Shown: positions 23,908-35,000 of the stretch, piece after piece
Position numbering within the stretch: the first letter of the stretch is position 1
Layout of the letters: every line of letters starts with the position of its first letter
NCBI GenBank assembly: GCA_024114885.1
Contig: CP099421.1
Location: 1-64,000 of the forward strand
Direction of reading: 5' to 3'
DNA from: Septoria linicola
Lineage: Eukaryota; Ascomycota; Dothideomycetes; Mycosphaerellales; Mycosphaerellaceae
DNA length: 64,000 nucleotides
Notes under the pieces: generated by a model
What the model saw: the letters and a program-made list of their open reading frames with translations, nothing else
Databases searched by the model: none
Told to the model about the DNA's origin: nothing
Translations under genes and position numbers: made by a program

Positions 23908-24974
23908 AATTAGGTAGTAGTATCTAACTATACTAAGCCTAGGGATTCTAGCTAAATATGCCTTTTTTAATAGACTAAAATAGCTAACGTCTAGTAGCTA
24001 TAATAGGTAACTTAAATAGGGTAGTATATAGAGGGTAATAATGCCTTATTAATTATAGAATAACTTAAACTCTAGTATCGTATAGCTATTATAGCTATCT
24101 AGGATTAGTAGCCTCTTCTTACTAATAGTCCTATACTTAGTATAGTTATTAAAGTACTAAATCTACTAGAATAAATAATCGAAGGAAGTCTAGCCTTTTA
24201 GACAAACTCCTAGCTTCTATATTAGTAGAAGATAGTCGAACTAGGCCTAGTTTATTTCCTTACTAGAGAAGATAATATATAGAGGTACTAACTAGCCTTC
24301 TACGATAATATAGGCGATAACTGTCTACTACTACGTAGAATTAGAAACTAAGGCTTTAGGTCGTTACCTACGCTTAGTAGTAGTAATACCGATAGTATTC
24401 TAATAGTATCTAAGCTAGGATCTACTCTTATTAAAGAGATAAATATCGTGCTAGGTAATTCTATAGTAGGTTATTAGGTTCTAAACGAGTAGAAACTACT
24501 CTAAGAGAACCTCTAGGTCCTTATTTAGAGCTCTCTAGTTTAACTACCTCTATAATAATCGAGTTTCTAAGCCTAGATAACGCTAGATAAAGTAATAAGC
24601 TAATCTTAGGCGAACCTCTTATATATTCTATACCTTTATTATTAAGGAGGCCTAGCTTTAGAAGATAGCCTATATAGGCGAGTAACTACGTAAATCTAGG
24701 TCGAGAATCTTCTAATAAACTACCTCCTCTTCTATTAGAGAAAGAGCTCTATTCGTAAGAGGTATACTAGCCTTTAGTAGCGTACTATAGAGTCTCGTAT
24801 AGAAGGTAGAATCAGGTATATCGTACGCCTCTATAGCGCGTCGTATACTTGAAAAACGACCGAATAGGTATTTATAGATAGCTTACTAAAGGACCTCTTC
24901 GTTCGGAGTTACTATCGCGTAAGGTAGTAGATACGAGACGAAGTTAATTAGAATACCTATCTAATAAGGATACT
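22495..24974 (-). mobile_element. Pogo/Fot1-like DNA transposon
   Basis: Terminal inverted repeats: left 22,495-22,525, starting AGTATCCTAATTAGATAGG, and right 24,944-24,974. They are 31 bp with two mismatches, and both outer ends begin AGT as in Fot1/Pogo elements. TA precedes the left end; the right flank is AA, so the TA target duplication is not complete. The TIRs contain an internal subrepeat (TAATTAGATAGGTATCC), which makes the exact right end uncertain. The transposase is on the minus strand. The left (C-terminal) part is duplicated in tandem. Confidence 0.75.
23480..24900 (-). pseudogene. Pogo/Fot1-type DDE transposase, inactivated
   Basis: On the minus strand near 24,110 the frame gives LLILDSYNSY, the RIP form of the LLILDGHGSH box that holds the second catalytic Asp of Fot1/Pogo transposases. 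About 40 residues on (near 24,000) is LLDVSYFSLLKKAYLARI, expected LQPLDVGCFGPLK.AYG. The C-terminal part contains FLLELRPTYKAIFTPNTI and IRGAFRGLGL, also typical of this superfamily. These proteins cut and paste DNA at TA. Stops are spread over the frame. The N-terminal DNA-binding half is expected at 24,250-24,900 but is too altered to read with confidence. Confidence 0.85.
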
Positions 24975-25600
24975 AATTAGATAGGTAAGATTAGTAGTCG
25001 CGTAAACCTATTTTATATAGATAGGAGTAGTCTAGAGGTCGAGTTTAGGTTTTAGGAGTACGTCGAGAGAGTAAGGCTACCTATAAGCGAGTAAGGAAAT
25101 CGAGTAGTAGACGCGTTCGTACTACGCTAAGCCTTAATATATACGTATAGGAGGGGAAAGAAGATATAGAGGTTCGGACGAGTAAGGAGGTAAACGGACG
25201 AATCCCTCCTAGACGACCTCTCGATTACGATATAGGCCTATATATAGTTATAGGCCCTATAATATATTATTTACTCTCGACGAGATTCGTTATTAGTCGT
25301 GCTCTATAGTAAGGCTCTACGCTCTCTAGCGTATTACCTACCTACTAGATAGGTATAAGTAAGGTAGTTATATTATCGTAAACGTACTAGTTAAGTACGT
25401 AGAAGCTTCCTTACTAGTATATCTCCTTACTATTCGTTAATTAGTATATAGCTCTTACGTATATAAAAAGGATCTTTCTTTCTACTTACGATATAGTCTT
25501 CTATCCTCTACTCTATATACGTCTTCCTTTCTTAGAACTTCGTTATATATTAACTAAAGCCTTTAACTACTTCTCTTCCTAGTAGCTATCTCTTAATATT
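24975..25600. other. RIP-mutated sequence right of the Pogo-like element
   Basis: AT-rich sequence with no clear frame. It contains a short Arg-rich stretch on the plus strand near 25,060-25,210. It probably continues the host repeat that the transposon entered. Confidence 0.4.
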
Positions 25601-28600
25601 AAAGATTATAATATAGTATCTACCTTATACGAGAGAGTCCGTTAGACTCCTAGTAACTATAGTAGCTAGCTTAAGTAGTACGGTCTAGTACGTAATAGTA
25701 AGTATCTCGACCTACGTTAGAACTTTAATCGCTAGTTCCGAGAGACGTAAGATAACTATACGCGTTTCGAGATTAGTAAGCTCGACGTATATCGTAACTT
25801 TAAAGAGTAGGTTAATATACGAGTAGAGGAGATAGTCGTAGAGCTAGGGAGTAGTACTACCCTTCTCTTATAACTAATCGCTAAGAGTACTCGCGCTCTA
25901 GATAACCTTATTATTATTAATCGCGAGCTCGTAAGTCTCGTAGTTATAGAAGAGTACTTCTAGCGCCGCTTCCTAAATAGTCTCTAGCTAATATTTATAT
26001 AGGTAGACTTCTTAATAGTCGCGAGCTAACTAGAGATCTTATAGTATTTTAATAGTAGGAAAGTAGCTATAGTAGTCGCGTCGTACGTAGTTAGCTACTT
26101 CGAAGACTGCTTAGTACCTAACCTAATTAGATTCGCGCTCTACCTAGGCTATCGTTTCGTCTTTAACTATATCTATAAGGATCTCTACTCTTAGATAGGC
26201 TCCGATACTATACGAGCTATCCGCTATTACTACGTAATAAGACCTAGTCCTCTCCTCTAGTAGATTAATACGAGTACCCTAATCGATATCGAAGCGATCT
26301 ACGAGTATATAGATAGTACCGAGCGTAATAAGACAGTATAGTAGGTAGTAGAACTAATCGGTTAGTCGAGTATAACGCTTATATAGTAAGGCTAAAAGTA
26401 TATACTAGACCTAGTAGTCGTAGTAGACTACGCTACCGATCTTCGCGTAGAATTACCTACCGATCTCCTCTATAAGTAAACGTAGGTTCGAATATAGTAG
26501 AATATCGATACTAAGTTTAAGACGCTCTAGGAGCGAAATAATATTAATCCTAGTACGAGTAGACGCTTTTAAGAGGACTAATAGTAGGTTAAGGTAGAAT
26601 ATATTAAGGTAGGGTATATCTTCGAGGTTCGATAAGGATCGTATAAGGGTCGAAGCGTTTAGGGACTAGCGGCGAATTCCTAAGAAGGTACGAGGTACTA
26701 GAAAAGCGTTTTCCTTAGTAGCTAAGAGTAAATAGAGGTGTCCTATACTTATAATAATAATAAATACGACGATAGCGATAGTAGAGGATCCGATAACTCT
26801 ATAAGGAGGATACTAATATATATAATAATTAATCTAGAGTAGTAGTAGATATAGCGACTATACGAGGTACGGTAGAGGACTTATTTATAATATTTTACTA
26901 TAGAATCTACGACTAGGTCGACTCTACGAGAGCCTACGAGTAGGCGATAGAACTAAACCTATTAATCTCTACTCCTATATATTACTTTCTCTCTAGTATA
27001 TCTAAACTAGATCGTTTTAGTAAAAGGTACGCGATCTCTTTAATATCCTTTTTAGAGGTTAGACCTAGTACTCGTATACGAATTCGAGCGATTAGAGGCG
27101 ATATATCGCGTAGGTATAGTAATTTTATAGAGCTTTAGGGTATAGTAGCTAGACTCTATCGCTCTCGCGGAACTAAATCTATAAAGCTAACCGCTATCGA
27201 ATAGAGTAAAGCCTCTTCTTATAGGCGAAACTATAAGTAAGACTATCGATATCCGCTATAGTACGTTCTATCTAGTATATACTAAAGAACGATCTATTAC
27301 GTATAGGCGTGAAGCCGCTACTTCTTCCTAGTCTTACTTCGTATAGAGTATCTCGAATACGTAGTAATATTCGTACTCGGTAGGCTATTTAGAGCTTAAG
27401 GCGACTTAGAGTAGTATTCGAATAGGATAGGAGAGGGTAGAGGTATTATTAGCGCGTTAATACTATCGAGAAGAGTATCTTCTATAGTACGTAGCCGAGG
27501 ACGATCGGATAGGTAAATAGATATAGTAGCTAGCGGAATCGATAGCGTAGAAGATAGCGATAAGAATAGTATAAAACGATTCGTAGGAATATGTTTAATA
27601 GATAGAGTAGTATAGCGTAGAGGAGAGGGTAATAGTTTATATAGTAACCTTTTATAGTTAATCTAAACCGCGCCCGATTATACTTAGACTCTTAGCGAGA
27701 ATTGTCCTAGTCCGGATATCTAATTAGCTTACGAGTTATAGGTAGGAGGATATAGGCCCGCGTATCTACTTATAGACAAGTATAAAAAGGCAAATTCTAG
27801 TAAAGAGAGTCAGAAAGTAACTTAGAGGGAAAGGGCGCGTAGTATAGGGATATATCCTTTACTCCTCTATCTACGAACCTAGTCTAGCGCTCGTCTATCG
27901 AGTATCGTTAGCCTATCGACTCTTATCGTCCTTAACAATATATAGAGCTTTAAAGCCTATATAAAGTTATAATAGTAACCTCGTTTACTTTCGTAAGCTA
28001 ACGTTCGAATACGACTATACCTTAGTTATAGTAGTAGAGAGGAAGCTATAAATTAGAACGATACCGAACGTAGACCTAATAATAGCTTACTTAGAAATAA
28101 CGTAAAGTAATAATCTAATTAAAATATAGTCTTCTCGACTACTCTTAATCGGACGTAAGTAGTATAGTACTATAAAGTACTTATACCTATCTATATCTAC
28201 TATTAATAACGAGTACTACTAATAGTATAGGCGAATCTATAGTCGACTTAAATAGTTAAGAAATATAGTAGCGTATAGTAGCTACTATTATCGCGATAGG
28301 CGTTAAGGTTAGTATAAGGAGCTCGTCTCGTCCTACTTAGTTTTACTTATTACGTAATAGATCGACTATAAGTAGGTCGCTATCTATTTTAGTACGACCG
28401 ATAGTAAGAGCTTGACCTAAATTACGCTCGTACTAAGGACTCGGATAAGCTTAGAGGTAGATATAATCGAGAACCGCTTCTATAAGATTAAGAAGGAGGC
28501 TATAGTACTTAAAGAGGAGCTCGAGACTAGCGAGCGTAGCTAGTCGATACCTGTCTATAAATCTACTACTATCGATACTCTAAAGAAGACTCTAAGGGAT

Positions 28601-28862
28601 ACTTCGAAGAAGGATCCTCTCTCTAGTAGGTCGACCTACTAATACCTATTAGGCCCTAAACTTATATTAAAACTTAATAGCTATTACGAACGCTCGTGTC
28701 TCTAAGACGCTAACTCCTAAGAACTATAAGAGTACTATTAAGTAGAAGGCTATCGAATTAGATCTCGTTAATACTCTAAGCGACTTAGACGATAGCTTAG
28801 GTAGTTTTAGATACTATATAGGCGCCTTTAATAGCGACGATCTAAGTGATTTTAGGAATTAA
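25600..28862 (+). pseudogene. Second long degenerate plus-strand ORF, family unknown
   Basis: From about 25,640 to 28,862 the plus strand reads as protein with scattered TAG/TAA and a few frame changes. Good stretches include NLIRFALYLGYRFVFNYIY near 26,125, IDIEAIYEYIDSTERNKTV near 26,290, and an acidic C-terminus, NTLSDLDDSLGSF, just before a TAA at about 28,861. The sequence between 26,990 and 28,600 is Arg/Ser-rich in places. I see no recognised enzyme motif. Same strand, similar style and position beyond the Pogo-like insertion suggest it belongs with the 17.4-22.5 kb ORF, but this is inference. Confidence 0.45.
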
Positions 28863-29338
28863 GAGATAGGCCTACGATACAAGGCTTAACTAGTACTAAT
28901 AGGCTTAAAGTAGTAGAAACTTAGAGTCTAGCGTAGATTACGCTAAAGCTTTACTTAGATTTAGTATAGAATAATATAACTTGAAAGTACTTCTCTCTAC
29001 GATCTCGTAGGTCTGTCCTCGTCTTATATTATCTTCGTAATTAATCTATAGACGTACAGCTATAGGTATAATCGGAACGCTAGAGCTACTTAGATTTAAG
29101 CTAATATAATCTAAGATATAGCTACTTAAGCTTAGGTAGTATAACTATTTCTAAGGAGTCTATTATAGTCCTACTATATAGGAGCGTAGTATAAGTAAGC
29201 GTAGAGCTTCCGAAGCTACGAGAGCTTAAATTAAGACCCTCGCTAGTATACCTATAAGGTGCTTAATATACTTCGCTAGAGCTACTAATTATACTCGACT
29301 TCCTATATAGAGAGAGATAAAGTTATATAAACTTAAGA
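28863..29338. other. RIP-mutated spacer, no feature seen
   Basis: AT-rich sequence between the degenerate ORF and the minisatellite. No coding frame longer than a few tens of codons and no repeat was recognised. Confidence 0.4.
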
Positions 29339-30590
29339 GCGCGTAGTATAGAGTAAGGATACGTAGTAGAAAGGAAGGACGCGTAGTATAGAGTAAGATA
29401 TACTTTAAGGATATAGTCGAAGACGTTAAGGGTAATCGAAGAGAGATAGAATAGTTAAGGGTAGAGTAGAACGTATAGTAGAAAGTAGGAAAGGGCGTAT
29501 AGTATAGAGTAAGGACACGTAGTATAGAGTAAGAGCGCGTAGTACGAAGTAAGAGGATATAGTCGAAGGCGTTAAGAGCGATCGAGAAGAGGTAGAATAG
29601 TTAAGGGTAGAGTAGAACGCGTAGTATAAAGTAGGAAAGGGCGCGTAGAGAAGAGGTATAATAGAAGAGAGTAGAGTAGAACGCGTAGCGTAAAGTAGGA
29701 AAGAGCGCGTAGAGGAAAAGTAGAATAGAATAGGGTAGAGTAGAACGTAGAGTATAAAGTAGGAAAGAGCGCGTAGAGGAGAGGTAGAATAGAGAAGGTA
29801 GAGTAGAACGTATAGTATAAAGTAGGAAAGGGTAGGTAGAAGAGAGGTATAATAGTTTAGAGTAGAGTAGAATATAGAGGATAAGATAGGAAAAAGCGCG
29901 TAGAGGAGAGGTAGAATAGAATAGAGTAGAGTAGAATATATAGAGTAAAGTAGGAAAAAGCGCGTAGAGGAGAGGTAGAATAGAATAGGGTAGAGTAGAA
30001 CGTATAGAGTAAAGTAGGAAAGGGCGCGTAGAAGAGAGGTAGAATAATTTAGAGTAGAGTAGAACGTAGAAGATAAGGTAGGAAAGGGTAGGTAGAAGAG
30101 AGGTATAATAGTTTAGAGTAGAGTAGAACGTAGAGGACAAGGTAGGAAAGAGCGCGTAGAGGAGAGGTATAATAGTTTAGAGTAGAGTAGAACGTAGAGG
30201 GCAAGGTAGGAAAGAGCGCGTAGAGAAGAGGTAGAATAATTTAGAGTAGAGTAGAACGCGAAAAGTAAAGTAGGAAAGGGTAGGTAGAAGAGAGGTATAA
30301 TAGTTTAGAATAGAGTAGAACGTAGAGGACAAGGTAGGAAAGAGCGCGTAGAGAAGAGGTATAATAGTTTAGAGTAGAGTAGAATATAGAGGGTAAGGTA
30401 GGAAAGAGCGTATAGAGAAGAGATAGAATAATTTAGGATAGAGTAGAACGTAAAGAGTAAAGTAGGAAAGGGTAGGTAGAGGAGAGGTATAATAGTTTAG
30501 AGTAGAGTAGAACGTAGAGGGCAAGGTAGGAAAGAGCGCGTAGAGGAGAGGTAGAATAGAGAAGGTAGAGTAGAATACTCGATTAGGAAG
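29339..30590. repeat. Minisatellite with 64-bp units
   Basis: Units built on TAGAGTAGAGTAGAACGTAG, followed by a GGTAGGAAAG-GCGCGTAG-GAGAGGTA core, repeat at exactly 64-bp steps: 30,112, 30,176, 30,240, 30,304, 30,368, 30,432 and 30,496. The regular part spans roughly 29,600-30,580, about 15 units. Before it (29,339-29,600) are longer, less regular units containing the same GCGCGTAGTATAGAGTAAG words. One strand is nearly pure purine plus T. A 179-codon open frame on the minus strand through the array is only a product of the repeat. Confidence 0.9.
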
Positions 30591-31060
30591 TACTTTAGTT
30601 AGAGTTTAGGGCTAACTATTATACCTCGAGGAAGAGCTTTAGGGTATAGTAGCTAGGCGTTAAAGAACGCTAGAAAGAGGAAGTCTTATTCTTTATACGC
30701 GATAGAGAAAGAGAACGTCTTTAAATAGTCGTATTAGTAGCTTAGAGCGATATAAAGCGCGTAACTAGTAATAGATAATTTAAATAGCGAGGAGGGTCGG
30801 GCGCGTAACTAGTTAAAGAGTTTTCTATTATATTAGTTACTACTTACGTATATAAATAGCTATATAGCGTTACTAGGTAGTAACGAAAGATAAGAACCGA
30901 ACTTAATAGAAGTAAGGCTCTATAGTAACTAATTAATAGTTAATAAGGAAGAAGAGATTATTTAGAGCGTAAAAGTAGTCTAATTATATACCTTATCGTA
31001 GTAGCGTAACTACTATTAGGATTAGGGATCTATACGTAAGGCTTAGTTATATAAGGTTTT
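30591..31060. other. RIP-mutated sequence between minisatellite and Gypsy A
   Basis: No coding frame recognised. It may include the remains of the 3' LTR of Gypsy A, because a 23-bp palindromic motif shared with the other end of that element lies at 31,061-31,083, but no LTR pair could be confirmed by eye. Confidence 0.35.
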
Positions 31061-31779
31061 AGTTATCGTTTAAAAAGATAACTAAAAGTTTACTTTACCT
31101 TAACGCTTCTATAGCCGTCGTATACTACTAACGCTACTACTAACTACTATAGTATATACCTTACTATCGCCGATAAGGACTAAGACTTAGATACTATCGT
31201 CGTTACCTCTACTAACTTAAAAGAGCCTTATTTTTCGTATACCTAGTTAGCTTACTAGATCGCGCTTTCTATATTATAAGAGACTACTAGCGCTATAATT
31301 AATAGCTAGGAAGGAGCTATTAGAGCCGCCGTTACTAAAGATTTAAGCTTCTTCGCTTCTAGGTAGGCTAAAAAACTTAAACTTTAAGAATTCTCTACTA
31401 GAAACTAATATTTTTAGTAATTCCTTCGGTTAGACGAAAATTAGTAGTAGAAAGGCCTTCGAGATAGAAAATCATTATCTTACTTCGCTAATTAGTAATA
31501 GAAAAGGGCTCTAGGAAGGTAGATCGTAGTACTAACCTTAGAAATTACTAGTAGAAAAGAGCTTTAAAAGTATAGGTCTAGCTTAGATTTTAAGACCTAG
31601 TAGTAGAAAGTAGCTTAGGACAGCTAACTTTTATAGTAATAGTAGGCTCGGGACTTAGAAAAAGGTATAGAATAGTAGGTTAGCTATTAGATATAGAATC
31701 TATACTTAAAGTTAAGCTTAGAAGAGTAACTAGCTATATAGATACTTATCTTAGCTATAGAAAATAGCGTCAGGATAGT

Positions 31780-32045
31780 TAGGATTAGCTAGATCTCTAC
31801 TAATCTAGTAAAAGAGAAGCTCGGGAAGCTTAGATTAGAGCTCGATAGTAGCTCTAGGAATAAAAAGAAGTACTTAGGATAACTAAGATTTAGCTAGATT
31901 TCTACTAGTCTAGTAAATTATAAGCTTAGGAAGCTCCGATTAGAGCTTAATAGTAGCTTTAAGACTAAAAGAAGCGCTTAGGAAGGTTAGATTAGAGCTC
32001 GATAGTAGCTCTAGGAATAAAAGAAGCGTTTAGAATAGTACGATC
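31780..32045 (-). repeat. Short internal repeats near the 3' end of Gypsy A
   Basis: ATTAGAGCTCGATAGTAGCTC and variants followed by AGGAATAAAAAGAAG recur near 31,835, 31,941 and 31,991; a longer unit with GATTTCTACTAGTCTAGTAAA repeats once. These are imperfect tandem units of about 53 and 106 bp. Confidence 0.6.
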
Positions 32046-32099
32046 TTAGAAAGATTAGCCCTTTTATAGTAGAGGCTAGGCTTTAGTAGCTAGATCTTA

Positions 32100-35000
32100 G
32101 CTTATACCTCTAATTAAGTATCGTCTATCGAGTTTCTACTTCTTTAGCTCTACTAGGCTAGCTTTAGCCTTTAGCTTACTAAGTCTTCTATTTCTTCTTT
32201 AAGCTCTATTAATAGCTAGCGTATATAACTCTCTCTTTCTTCTTAAGTTATTACTAATAGCTTACTAATAAAGATCTATAGATACTTATACCTAGGTAGA
32301 AGGCCTAGTTCTATAACCTTCTCTATTAGTAGCGGTACTTCTTCTAGTTTAACCTAATCTAGAACTAGCTTTAGGTTTTCTCGTAGAAAGGTATATTTCT
32401 TAAGATCTATTCTTTTATAGATATACTTACGTTTAGAGCTATCTAGTTCCTTAAGCTTATACGACATACCTCTCTATAATACTTTAGATACTCTAAAAGG
32501 GCCTTCCTACCTAAATATAAGCTTATAAGAGAAGCTAGTTTTTAACTTAGAGTAGTATACTAATACGAGATCTCCTTCCTTTAGTATAGTAAGATCTATA
32601 TAGCGATATTTATCGAAGTACGCCTTATTCTATTCTCGGAGACGCTATTAATATAGTCGTTTTTCTTCTATAGTCGTTTCTATAGCTTCTAGAGCTTAAG
32701 CTCGAATCGTAAGAAGCTCTACTCTAGTCTTAACCTTACTCTAATCTATAATCTAGAAGGTATAGTATTCTAGCTTGATTAGTAGTACTACGTCACGCCT
32801 AATTATTACTTCTAATAGCGTTAGGCTAGTAGTAGAGACTATTATCGTTCTCTCTACCTATAATACTATTAGAATATAGTCCCTAATTAGATAAAGGCTA
32901 CTATTAGATAGCTTTAAGTAAGCGTCTAGTATCGTCTTATAGCCGACCTTAACGATAGCGTTAGACTAAAGGTAGTATAGCGAAATATTAATACGTTTAA
33001 TACTATACGATAGTAGTAGCTTTTCTACTTCGCTAAGGTTAGTCTTATAGTTATCGAGGATAACTTCTATAGCTATACCCTATTAGTAAAAGATCTCCTC
33101 CTATATAAACCTTACTATCTATACTAAGGAGATACTCTTCGCTAGGTACTAGAATATATATACTTCTAGCTAGCGCGATAGAGATTCGCGTATAACTATT
33201 AACGAATAGTTCTTCGAGATATATAAACCGTCGATATACTACCTCTAGCCGACTATAACTTAGAGTAGGATTTATAGTTCTCTAGGTATCTATCGTCTAT
33301 ACTAAAGACTATAAATAGTATATTACTAAATAGCGAGCGAGATTTAAGCCTAGACTCTATCCTACTACTATCGTTTCTAGATAAGATTATATATCTGTTT
33401 AGCGCTATAGTAACCGTTCTTATAATAGTACGCTCTAATAATATAAGCTCGCGCTTTAAGTTCGTCGATAACTCGCTATAAGAGCCTAGCTACTCGTTCT
33501 TAGCGCTAGAGCTAGTTGTTCTTAATATAAAATAGCTAATACTTCTTCTTTAACTACTTATACTCGTTATTAGAAACTCCCTTAGATCTTTATATTCGTA
33601 TAAGTATAAAAGCGATATTTATTAACTCCTAAGAATAGATTCTATTAATTATAGGTAGCTCGCTCTAAATTACCTATATAGAGAAAACGTTAACGTAAAA
33701 GATATTAAAGAATTACTCGTTAATTATTAGATCTATATCTTCTATTAAGAATATATCCTAGATAGTTAGTCTAGATATAGACATCTAAGTATAGTTCTAG
33801 ATACCTAAGGTATCTACCTAAGGCTTAGTAAGAGGTATATCTTACTTCTCTTTCTTCTCTTCTTAGAAAACTAACTTAATTAACTTTGTATTTAGTTCCT
33901 AGTATATTACTACTATACTATATATATAAGTTAGTTTAAGATTAATCCCTTATTCTTCTTTACTATACTATACCCTCCTTAATATTATATAGTATATAAT
34001 ACGCCCTCTACTTTTAATATCTTCTTCCTATTCTATAGCCTCTATATCTTTAGACGTAATAGGCTTCCTCGATAACGAATCCGGAGCTATATACTTCTTA
34101 CTAGGAATATATATAATATTAAAGTCGAAGAGGTAGATCTATACTAGCTAGCGCGTTATTACTATATTCGGTAAATTAGAGGTAGCTTTATTAAGCTAGT
34201 AAACGAGAGTATTTATATTAATCTCTAGTTAGAAGTATACTCTAAATAGCTATAGTTTTAGCTTCTTTAATACCTTTAGTATACTAAGGTATTCGCGTTT
34301 CCTAGTATTATATTTAACTTCTACTAGGTTAAATAGGCCGGACTTATACTAAACTAGATAGCGAAGGAGTAGCTCGTCTCGATTATATTAGGAAAGCGTA
34401 TATCTCTAACCTTTACTACTCGAATCTACGCCTACGATAATAAGTCCTACTCCTTCTCTATAGTTAAGAGTAACTAGAGCTAGAGCTGAAACTAGTACCT
34501 TTAAGACGATATCTTTAGCTAGTTAGTATTTAGTAGTCTATTAAAACTCGGTATCCTTCTATAAGAGTTTAAATAGTAGAGTAAGGATAATCGTAAAATC
34601 TTTAACCTAGACGTAGTAGTACGTAACTACGCTAAGGAAGGTTCGAATATCCTTCTAATTTTCTAGGTTCGGCTATTTCTTAATCTTTACTACTCTCGCG
34701 AAGTCTAGATAGCGACTATTAATACTAGTAAGGTAACTAACGATTACTAACTATTCGTAATAGAGCTATAGCTTATTAAAAGCTATAGTTATATTAGCTC
34801 GCTCTATATTATAGAGAACGTCGTCTATAGCTATAATATACTCGATAATATAATAGTAGAGGCTAGGTTTAACCTTCTTATTATTATACTTCGTCTTAGG
34901 CTCTTTAATACTAATATTATTAAGGAATAGCTATACCTTATACGAGACATACTCTATAAGTACTTAATTAATAATATAAACGAACTAGGTAATAGAATTC

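Noticed and set aside
29601..30140. 179-codon open frame on the minus strand
   Set aside because: It lies wholly in the 64-bp minisatellite and its Leu/Tyr/Ser-rich translation simply repeats the unit; no sign of a gene.
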